Shown: positions 5,793-11,417 of the stretch, in pieces
How the letters are laid out: every line of letters begins with the position of its first letter
Position numbering within the stretch: the first letter of the stretch is position 1
Assembly (NCBI GenBank): GCA_944359735.1
Contig: CALVTA010000040.1
Location: 1 to 11,417, forward strand
DNA: 11,417 nt
From: an uncultured Bacilli bacterium
Lineage (GTDB): Bacteria > Bacillota_I > Bacilli_A > RF39 > UBA660
Reading direction: 5' to 3'
Translations under genes and position numbers: made by a program
Notes under the pieces: model-generated
The model's database searches: none
What the model saw: only the letters and a program-made list of their open reading frames with translations
Told to the model about the DNA's origin: nothing

Positions 5793-6779
5793 ATGAAATG
5801 GAAAATTGGGAATGTGGAAATTGCTAATCAAGTTGTTTTAGCTCCTATGGCTGGTATTTGCAATAGTGCATATCGAAAAATAATTAAAGAAATGGGTTGT
5901 GGACTTATTTATGCAGAAATGGTTAGTGATAAGGCGATATGTTATGATAATAAAAAGACTATTGATATGCTTTATATGGAAGATGTGGAACGTCCCATTG
6001 TTCAGCAGATATTTGGAAGTGATGTTAATAGTTTTGTAGAGGCTGCGAAATATATAGAGAAAGAAATGCGGCCTGATATTATTGATATTAATATGGGTTG
6101 TCCTGTTCCTAAAGTTGCTTTAAGAGCTCAAGCAGGCAGTGCTTTACTTAAGAATCCTAATAAGGTAAAAGAGATAGTTAGTGCTGTTGTAGAGTCTGTT
6201 AAATGTCCTGTTACGGTTAAAATTCGTAGTGGTTGGGATGCTAATCATATAAATGCAGTGGAGATTGCTAAAATCTGTGAAGAAGCAGGAGCTAGTGCTA
6301 TTTGTGTACATGCAAGAACTAGGAATCAGGGGTATAGTGGTAAAGCTGACTGGAATATAATTAGAGATGTCAAAAATAGTGTTAAAATACCAGTAATTGG
6401 GAATGGTGATGTCACTACGCCAGAGAAAGCAAAAGAAATGCTTGACCACACAGGTTGTGCTGCTGTTATGATAGGAAGAGGTGCTTTAGGTAACCCTTGG
6501 CTTATTAAAAATACTGTTCTTTACTTAGAAGGTAAAACTTATGCACTTCCTAGTACTATCGATAAAATAGATATGTGTATAAAGCATTTAAAGATGTTAG
6601 TAGAACTTAAAAGTGAAAAACAGGCTGTTTTAGAAATTAGAAGTCATGTGGGATGGTATTTAAAAGGTGTTAAGGAAAGTAATGAAATTAAAAATAAAAT
6701 TTATAAAATGACTAAAATATATGATATACTACAAGTGTTAGAGAAGTTTAAGGAGGAATTTGATGAAGAAGAAAGTTAA
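5793..6779 (+). CDS. dusB: tRNA-dihydrouridine synthase (DusB-like)
   Basis: A 328-residue FMN-dependent enzyme that reduces specific uridines of tRNA to dihydrouridine with NADPH. Motifs are canonical: an N-terminal barrel strand VLAPMAGICNSAYRKI (about 15-30), the NMGCP motif with catalytic Cys103, AGSALLKNP, KIRSGWD, HARTRNQGYSGKADW, VIGNGDV and MIGRGALGNPW (FMN phosphate site). The C-terminal helical tRNA-binding domain follows from about residue 250. The ATG lies after a GAGGAA ribosome binding site. In B. subtilis dusB lies just upstream of lysS, and here only the RDD gene is between them. The last 17 bases overlap the RDD gene, and its ribosome binding site (6751-6756) is inside dusB. 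Assignment to the DusB branch rests on synteny and overall similarity. Confidence 0.93.
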   Translation: MKWKIGNVEIANQVVLAPMAGICNSAYRKIIKEMGCGLIYAEMVSDKAICYDNKKTIDMLYMEDVERPIVQQIFGSDVNSFVEAAKYIEKEMRPDIIDINMGCPVPKVALRAQAGSALLKNPNKVKEIVSAVVESVKCPVTVKIRSGWDANHINAVEIAKICEEAGASAICVHARTRNQGYSGKADWNIIRDVKNSVKIPVIGNGDVTTPEKAKEMLDHTGCAAVMIGRGALGNPWLIKNTVLYLEGKTYALPSTIDKIDMCIKHLKMLVELKSEKQAVLEIRSHVGWYLKGVKESNEIKNKIYKMTKIYDILQVLEKFKEEFDEEES

Positions 6780-7485
6780 ATTTACATATAAAGAAACTAC
6801 TGAAGATAGTAATAAAAATGAAAAAGAAAAATCAAGTTTAAAAAAATCTAGTACTGATATTAAAGCGATGTTTAGTCAGAGAATACTTGCTTTTTTGATA
6901 GATTTAGTATTACTTAGTATGATAACATCGCTTATTACAATGTTTATTCCTGTTAATAGTACTGCTACTAAGCTTTATGAAGAGCAAAATCAAGTTTTAG
7001 AAGGATATGTAGATGGGACTGTTTCTATGGAAGAGTATGTTAATCAAATGGTAGACTTAAGTTATGATATTTCTAAACAAACAGTTATAGTTTCTATTGT
7101 ATCTATTGTTATTAGTTTACTTTACTATGTTGTTTATCCGTGTTATAATAATGGCCAGACTTTTGGTAAGAAATTAATGAAAATCAAAATTAAGAAAACT
7201 GATGATAAAGAATTAACTATGAATGATTTACTTATTAGAAGTATGATTAATAATAGTATTTTAGTTAATATTATTATTGTTGCTTTAGTTCTTTTCTTAG
7301 GTAAAGATTTATATTTAAGTACTAGCAGTTTACTTAGTGGAATTCAATATTTAGTACTTATTATTAGTTTGATGATGATAGCATTTACTAAAAATGCTCA
7401 AGGATTACATGATAAGGTTGTTAACACTGAAGTTGTAGTTGTTGATACAGTGAAGGAGGACGTTTTATGCACGAGCGGAAATTAA
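6763..7485 (+). CDS. RDD family membrane protein
   Basis: A 240-residue integral membrane protein with an RDD domain, named for conserved Arg and Asp residues. The Arg40 and Asp47 of QRILAFLID open membrane helix 1 (about 41-63). A charged loop of about 45 residues separates it from helix 2 (about 108-128), then come GQTFGKKLMKIKIKKTDDKELT, two more hydrophobic segments and the family ending GLHDKVVNTEVVVVD. The first 37 residues are a charged cytoplasmic tail. The ATG at 6763 is preferred to the TTG at 6760, because AGGAGG at 6751-6756 leaves six bases to it. It overlaps dusB by 17 bases and lysS by 19. Some RDD proteins are proposed Na+/H+ antiporters; function here is unknown. Confidence 0.85.
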   Translation: MKKKVKFTYKETTEDSNKNEKEKSSLKKSSTDIKAMFSQRILAFLIDLVLLSMITSLITMFIPVNSTATKLYEEQNQVLEGYVDGTVSMEEYVNQMVDLSYDISKQTVIVSIVSIVISLLYYVVYPCYNNGQTFGKKLMKIKIKKTDDKELTMNDLLIRSMINNSILVNIIIVALVLFLGKDLYLSTSSLLSGIQYLVLIISLMMIAFTKNAQGLHDKVVNTEVVVVDTVKEDVLCTSGN

Positions 7486-8960
7486 CAGAACAAGAATTAG
7501 TTAGAAGAGAGAAAGCTCTTAATCTAAGAGAATTGGGTTATGATCCTTTTGGTGATCGTTATGATAGAGATTCATTTGCAAATGATATAAAAGAAAAATA
7601 TAAAGATGTGGATCATGATACTTTTGATAATTTGTCTGATACAGTTAGAGTTGCTGGTAGAATTATGTTTATTAGGAAAATGGGGAAAGCTTCATTTTTC
7701 TCTATTAAAGATAAGACTGGTAATATACAAGTATATATATCTATTAATGATATAGGTGAAAAAATTTATACATTATTTAAAAGTGCTGATATTGGTGATA
7801 TAGTTGGTGTCTATGGAAAAGTTATGAAAACTAGAACTGGTGAAGTAACTATTAAATGTTTAGAATATACACCATTAGTTAAAGCTTTAAGACCGTTACC
7901 TGAAAAGTTTCATGGACTTACTGATGTTGAAGAAAGATATAGAAGACGTTATGTTGATCTTATTATGAATGATGATTCTAAACGAGTTGCTTTTTTAAGA
8001 TCTAAGATAATTCGCTCTATTCAAAACTTTTTAGATAATAGAGGGTTTGTAGAAGTTGAAACTCCTGTTTTATCAACGCTATTAACAGGTGCTTCAGCTC
8101 GTCCTTTTGTTACTCATCATAATAGTCAGGATCTTGATATGTACCTTAGAATTGCCTTGGAATTACCTTTAAAGAGACTTTTAGTAGGGGGGATGGAAAA
8201 GGTTTATGAAATAGGTCGTGTTTTCAGAAATGAAGGAATGGATCCAAAACATAATCCAGAATTCACACTTATGGAAGTTTATGAAGCATATTCTGATTTA
8301 GAAGGTATGATGGATTTAACTGAAAAGATGTTTGTTAATATTGCTGAGTCTGTTATTGGTAAGTTTGATTATCATTGGTATGATTATGAAATAAGTTTAA
8401 AAGGTCCATGGAAGAGAATTAGTATGGTAGATGCAATTAAAGAAATAACAGGTATTGATTTTAAAAAAGAAATGAGTGTTGATGAAGCTTTAGAATTAGC
8501 TAAAGAACATAAAATAGAAGTAGCAGAACATGAACATACTGTTGGTCATATTATTAATTTATTTTTTGAAAAGTATGTGGAAGAAACTTTGATCCAGCCT
8601 ACATTTTTATATGGACATCCAGTAGAGATTTCTCCACTTACTAAGAAAAATAAAGATGATCCAAGATTTGTTGATCGCTTTGAATTATTTATTGGTGGAA
8701 AAGAGATGGCTAATGCTTATACAGAGCTTAATGATCCAGTTGATCAGTTAGAAAGATTTGAAGAACAATTAAAAGAAAAAGCTCTAGGTAATGTTGAGGC
8801 TAATGATATAGACATGGACTTTATTGAAGCTTTAGAGTATGGAATGCCTCCTGCTGGTGGTGTAGGTTATGGAATAGATAGACTTGTAATGTTCTTTACA
8901 GAGCAAGAAAGTATACGCGATGTAATATTATTTCCAACCATGAAACCGATTGAGAAGTAA
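7467..8960 (+). CDS. lysS: Lysyl-tRNA synthetase, class II
   Basis: Charges tRNA(Lys) with lysine using ATP, in the cytoplasm, as a dimer. At 497 residues it has the normal bacterial length. An N-terminal OB-fold anticodon-binding domain (about 55-150) includes VRVAGRIMFIRKMGKASFFSIKD. The class II catalytic domain follows, with motif 1 in FVEVETPVL, motif 2 RVFRNEGMDPKHNPEFTLME (from Arg251) and motif 3 GGVGYGIDRLVM (about 464-475). FIGGKEMANAYTELNDP, a lysine-site signature, is also present. The ATG is seven bases after AAGGAGG (7453-7459), inside the end of the RDD gene. A T-box is not seen, as there is no leader within the operon. Confidence 0.98.
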   Translation: MHERKLTEQELVRREKALNLRELGYDPFGDRYDRDSFANDIKEKYKDVDHDTFDNLSDTVRVAGRIMFIRKMGKASFFSIKDKTGNIQVYISINDIGEKIYTLFKSADIGDIVGVYGKVMKTRTGEVTIKCLEYTPLVKALRPLPEKFHGLTDVEERYRRRYVDLIMNDDSKRVAFLRSKIIRSIQNFLDNRGFVEVETPVLSTLLTGASARPFVTHHNSQDLDMYLRIALELPLKRLLVGGMEKVYEIGRVFRNEGMDPKHNPEFTLMEVYEAYSDLEGMMDLTEKMFVNIAESVIGKFDYHWYDYEISLKGPWKRISMVDAIKEITGIDFKKEMSVDEALELAKEHKIEVAEHEHTVGHIINLFFEKYVEETLIQPTFLYGHPVEISPLTKKNKDDPRFVDRFELFIGGKEMANAYTELNDPVDQLERFEEQLKEKALGNVEANDIDMDFIEALEYGMPPAGGVGYGIDRLVMFFTEQESIRDVILFPTMKPIEK

Positions 8961-8971
8961 CTGGTGGTATT

Positions 8972-9083
8972 ATGATTATTACAAAAGAAGAGTGGCGTAA
9001 TTTAGAAAATATTTTTTCTAGATGAAGAAAGCCTTTGTTATGATATATGTAGAATTAAAAATAAGTTAAAAACATTAAGATAA
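8972..9083 (+). pseudogene. Small ORF broken by one base in a T run
   Basis: Eleven bases after lysS an ATG (8972) begins MIITKEEWRNLENIF and then reaches TGA at 9023-9025. In the +1 frame the sequence continues as DEESLCYDICRIKNKLKTLR and stops at TAA 9081-9083, which lies inside the 5' arm of the following terminator as with divIC and ftsH. Removing one T from the six-T run at 9012-9017 would join both parts into a 36-residue charged, helical peptide. The second part has no start of its own, because a TAG precedes it at 9003-9005. A weak GGTGG sits before the ATG. It may be an assembly error, a recent pseudogene, phase variation or a programmed frameshift; I do not recognise the peptide. 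Confidence 0.45.
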
Positions 9084-9107
9084 GAGTTAAATATTCTTAT
9101 CTTTTTT
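9077..9107 (+). terminator. Terminator of the mscL-lysS operon
   Basis: AAGATAAGA at 9077-9085 pairs perfectly with TCTTATCTT at 9095-9103; a G-T and a T-A pair can extend it to 11 bp around a 5-nt loop. Six T residues follow (9102-9107). It lies only 14 bases before the C26 gene's ribosome binding site. Confidence 0.85.
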
Positions 9108-9120
9108 CATATTTTATTTT

Positions 9121-9129
9121 GAGGTGATT
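9121..9129 (+). promoter_or_regulatory. Ribosome binding site deciding the C26 start
   Basis: GAGGTGATT is fully complementary in type to the 16S rRNA tail and closely resembles the yabP site, where AGGTGAT is followed by three bases and ATG. Here AGGTGAT (9122-9128) is followed by four bases and ATT at 9133. The only canonical start, GTG at 9124, lies within the site itself and has no other ribosome binding site upstream. Confidence 0.6.
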
Positions 9130-9132
9130 AAG

Positions 9133-9861
9133 ATTAAACCTATCATTGGTATTGTAGGGAGATTATATAGTGGAGAGTCTAATATTATTTGTGTGGAGGA
9201 AGTTAGGCTTGCTGTTACTAAATTGGGAGGACTTCCATTATTAATTCTGCCACTTGATAAAGTTAATTTTGTTAGTAAAAATCCATGTGATGAACCTTTT
9301 TATAGTGAAGAAGAAATTAAAGATTTAGAGGCTGTTCTTAAAAAATGTGATGCTTTTATTCTTCCGGGTGGTGATACTTGGTATCAATTAGATGAAGTAG
9401 TTATAAATTATGCTATTAAGTATGATAAGCCATTGCTTGCTATATGTTTAGGAATGCAAGCTTTAAGTAAAGTATTAAGTAATGAGAAAAGAATAGCATA
9501 TGATAATACAATTAAAAATAATACTTTTATTAATCATTGTTGTTTTGCTAAAGATTATGTTCATGAGGTTGTTATTAAAAAAAATAGTAGGCTTTTTTCT
9601 ATTATAGGAAATGATAAAATTCAAGTTAATTCTAGACATAGTTATCATATTCCTTTAACAATAGACGATATTTATATTAGTGCTAGGAGTGAAGATGGTT
9701 TGATAGAGGGGGTAGAGGTTAAAGATAAAAAATTTATAATTGGTGTACAGTGGCATCCGGAATCACTTTTTCTTAGTGATGAAAATGCAAAAAAGATATT
9801 TGATGCTTTTTTCTTTCATATTATAAAAAATTCACAAAACTTTCATAAAAAAATATCTTAA
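9133..9861 (+). CDS. Peptidase C26 / class-I glutamine amidotransferase-like hydrolase
   Basis: A 242-residue cytoplasmic hydrolase of the gamma-glutamyl-gamma-aminobutyrate hydrolase type (PuuD-like, peptidase C26), which cleaves gamma-glutamyl amide bonds. The nucleophile is Cys105 in LLAICLGMQALS; His208 and Glu210 in QWHPE complete the Cys-His-Glu triad. FILPGGDTWYQLDE and the NSRHSYHI segment are family features. The preferred start is ATT at 9133, which gives MKPIIGIVG, the usual family N-terminus, and fits the ribosome binding site; the GTG at 9124 would add three residues. It follows the operon terminator closely, so its promoter is not obvious. The downstream transporter suggests a linked supply of a gamma-glutamyl or amino acid substrate; the real substrate is unknown. 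Confidence 0.85.
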   Translation: MKPIIGIVGRLYSGESNIICVEEVRLAVTKLGGLPLLILPLDKVNFVSKNPCDEPFYSEEEIKDLEAVLKKCDAFILPGGDTWYQLDEVVINYAIKYDKPLLAICLGMQALSKVLSNEKRIAYDNTIKNNTFINHCCFAKDYVHEVVIKKNSRLFSIIGNDKIQVNSRHSYHIPLTIDDIYISARSEDGLIEGVEVKDKKFIIGVQWHPESLFLSDENAKKIFDAFFFHIIKNSQNFHKKIS

Positions 9862-9865
9862 AAGC

Positions 9866-9894
9866 TTGTAAACTAAGGTATTTACTCGTATAAT
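9866..9894 (+). promoter_or_regulatory. Sigma-A type promoter of the transporter gene
   Basis: TTGTAA at 9866-9871 and a perfect TATAAT at 9889-9894 are separated by exactly 17 bases. Transcription would start near 9901, right at the ribosome binding site GGGAGGAGAG (9902-9911), giving a very short leader. The transporter can therefore be expressed independently of the C26 gene. Confidence 0.7.
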
Positions 9895-9915
9895 TATAGA
9901 TGGGAGGAGAGAAAT

Positions 9916-11319
9916 ATGAAAAAATACAATGTACTTAAAGTTGTTATTATAACATTACTTTTATTTGCTTTGTTAACATGGATTATACCTTGTGCAACTT
10001 ATCAAACTGAGTATACAGAATTAGGTAGATATCAAGTTGGTTTGTTTGATATTTTATCATATCAGTCAACTGTTTTTGGATATTTTGGTTATGTTGCTTT
10101 ATTTGTATTAGTTGTCGGTGGCTTTTATGGTGTTTTATACAAAACAGGAGCATATAGAAGTATACTAGATAGTCTATGTAAAAAATTTAAAGGAAAAGAA
10201 GCTATTTGCTTAATTATTATTATGGCTTTATTTGCCTTTTTAACTTCATTTGCAGGATTACAATTAGCATTGCTAATGTTATTCCCATTTGTTATTTCTT
10301 TAGTTCTTATGATGGGGTATAACAAATTTGCAGCGACTGCTGTTACTGCTGGTAGTGTGGCTGTTGGTTTAATGGGGACTACTTTTTCTTATAATACAAC
10401 ACAAGTATTACAACAATATTTATCAGTTGAGCTTACAGATTTAATATGGGCTAAAATTATTCTTTTAGTTGTTGGTGTAGCATTGCTTGCTTTTTGTGTT
10501 TTAAAATTAGGCAAGAAAGAAAGTACTAAAAAATGTGATGATAAGGATGATTTTATTCCAGAAGAAATTAAAGGTAAGGATAAAAAACGAAAAGTATGGC
10601 CATTAGTTCTAATTCTTGATTTAATATTATTAGTTACTATTTTGGCTTTTATTCCTTGGAATGGTGCTTTTGGTATTGAGTTGTTTGATAATGTGAAAAC
10701 TGCTGTTACAGAATTTGAGTTATTTGGTTTCCCTATTTTTGGTAAGATTTTAGGTGCAGTTTCAGCTTTTGGATATTGGACTTTAGTTGAATTAATAACT
10801 TTAATGTTAATCGCTATCATTATTATTAAATTTATTTATAAAATTAAATGGGATGATGTATTTGAAGGTTTTGGTAAGGGAGTTAAAAAAGCTTTAGTAC
10901 CTGCTTTAATTGTAATACTAATTTATACTTGTTTAGTACTTACAACATATGATCCTTATCAATTAGTTATTTATAAAGTTATTTTAGGATTAACTAAAGG
11001 CTTTAATATATTTACTACTGGTTTGGTAGTGATTATTTCAAGTATTTTCAATGGTGATCCACTTTATGCATTTTATAGTGTTTTACCATATTTTGTAAGT
11101 GTTGTTACTGATACTTCTAATTATCAACTAATTGCTGTAATATTCCAAGCTTTATATGGTATTGTTACATTGGTAGCACCTACTAGTATTCCACTTATGT
11201 TAACTCTTGCTTATACAAAAACTTCTTATAAAGATTGGTTTAAATATATTTGGAAATTATTGGTAGCTTTACTTGTAATGGCATTTATTGTATTTACGAT
11301 ATTATTATTAATAGTTTAA
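9916..11319 (+). CDS. YfcC/DcuC-like membrane transporter
   Basis: A 467-residue polytopic inner membrane transporter with roughly 11-13 hydrophobic segments, beginning with one at about residues 8-26. The first part, LLTWIIPCATYQ then VALFVLVVGGFYGVLYKTGAYRSI, matches the YfcC/DcuC (C4-dicarboxylate anaerobic carrier) family of the ion transporter superfamily. A charged cytoplasmic loop (about 197-228) divides it into two halves, as in this superfamily. YfcC members are annotated as amino acid or carboxylate transporters, but the substrate cannot be read from sequence. The ATG follows GGGAGGAGAG with a good promoter before it. It is next to a C26 hydrolase, which hints at amino acid or gamma-glutamyl compounds. 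Its terminator follows at once. Confidence 0.78.
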   Translation: MKKYNVLKVVIITLLLFALLTWIIPCATYQTEYTELGRYQVGLFDILSYQSTVFGYFGYVALFVLVVGGFYGVLYKTGAYRSILDSLCKKFKGKEAICLIIIMALFAFLTSFAGLQLALLMLFPFVISLVLMMGYNKFAATAVTAGSVAVGLMGTTFSYNTTQVLQQYLSVELTDLIWAKIILLVVGVALLAFCVLKLGKKESTKKCDDKDDFIPEEIKGKDKKRKVWPLVLILDLILLVTILAFIPWNGAFGIELFDNVKTAVTEFELFGFPIFGKILGAVSAFGYWTLVELITLMLIAIIIIKFIYKIKWDDVFEGFGKGVKKALVPALIVILIYTCLVLTTYDPYQLVIYKVILGLTKGFNIFTTGLVVIISSIFNGDPLYAFYSVLPYFVSVVTDTSNYQLIAVIFQALYGIVTLVAPTSIPLMLTLAYTKTSYKDWFKYIWKLLVALLVMAFIVFTILLLIV

Positions 11320-11326
11320 TGTTTAT

Positions 11327-11348
11327 GATCCCTTATTAGGGGTCTTTT
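11327..11348 (+). terminator. Terminator of the transporter gene
   Basis: GATCCC at 11327-11332 pairs with GGGGTC at 11339-11344 (one T-G wobble) around a 6-nt loop, followed by TTTT. It lies 7 bases after the stop. The short T tract makes it weaker than the others in the window. Confidence 0.65.
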
Positions 11349-11358
11349 GGTACTATAA

Positions 11359-11407
11359 AAGTGTAATATTAATTACAGAAATGTGATTGAATATTACACT
11401 TCTTTTT
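11359..11407. terminator. Long hairpin, possible bidirectional terminator
   Basis: AAGTGTAATATT at 11359-11370 pairs perfectly with AATATTACACTT at 11390-11401. Inside it AATTACA (11371-11377) pairs with TGTGATT (11382-11388, one wobble), capped by GAAA, with one bulged G at 11389. The stem is 19 bp in total. TTTTT follows at 11403-11407, and the other strand also has TTTT after the stem, so it could stop transcription from both sides. It may also be a repeat element or operator. The gene on its right is outside the window. Confidence 0.6.
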
Positions 11408-11417
11408 ATTATGATTG

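Noticed and set aside
6144..6449. 101-codon reading frame on the minus strand
   Set aside because: It is opposite the conserved catalytic core of dusB and is a shadow frame.
8972..9050. Mycoplasma-type code with TGA read as tryptophan, to extend the small ORF after lysS
   Set aside because: All tryptophans checked in the confident genes are TGG, yabP ends at TGA, and the extended product would stop soon after without better sense than the frameshift reading.
10389..10820. 143-codon reading frame on the minus strand
   Set aside because: It is the antisense of the transporter gene; its Ser/Lys/Asn-rich product resembles nothing and the + strand frame is clearly the real gene.

Overview
This is a very A+T-rich bacterial segment with every confident gene on the + strand. 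It looks like a small-genome, low-GC Bacillota chromosome (class Bacilli or an Erysipelotrichia/RF39-like gut relative; the exact lineage is my inference). The gene order yabP, yabQ, divIC, tilS, ftsH, ... dusB, ... lysS is a compressed version of the origin-proximal block of Bacillus subtilis. Genes that lie between them in Bacillus (spoIIE, hprT, coaX, hslO, cysK, the folate genes) are missing here. YabP and a YabQ-like protein suggest an endospore former or a recent descendant of one. All tryptophans checked are TGG and TGA is used as a stop (yabP), so the standard bacterial code applies rather than the Mycoplasma code.

Layout. 1-28: terminator of an upstream gene. 71-681: yabP-yabQ, translationally coupled. 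682-932: a gap without a confident gene, ending in a terminator whose loop and 3' arm also carry a good -35 for divIC. 933-1246: divIC with its terminator built into its last codons. 1282-4594: tilS-ftsH, probably co-transcribed, closed by a terminator that again uses the last ftsH codons. 4605-4652: control region with an inverted pair of DnaA-box-like sequences. 4653-9107: a tight operon of mscL, an unrecognised gene, dusB, an RDD membrane protein, lysS and a small frameshifted reading frame, closed by a strong terminator. 9133-9861: a class-I glutamine amidotransferase-like hydrolase (peptidase C26), apparently starting at ATT. 9866-11344: a YfcC/DcuC-like transporter with its own promoter and terminator. 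11359-11407: a long hairpin at the window edge.

Functionally the window mixes cell division (DivIC), spore envelope functions (YabP/YabQ), tRNA modification and charging (TilS, DusB, LysS), membrane quality control (FtsH), osmotic protection (MscL) and a small uptake/hydrolysis unit (C26 hydrolase plus transporter). I see no mobile element, CRISPR array, tRNA or rRNA. The best leads are a Rho_N/SAP-like tail on FtsH, the small ORF after lysS broken at a six-T run, the ATT start of the C26 gene, the DnaA-box pair before mscL and the fused stop-codon/terminator design. I found no convincing large undescribed system.
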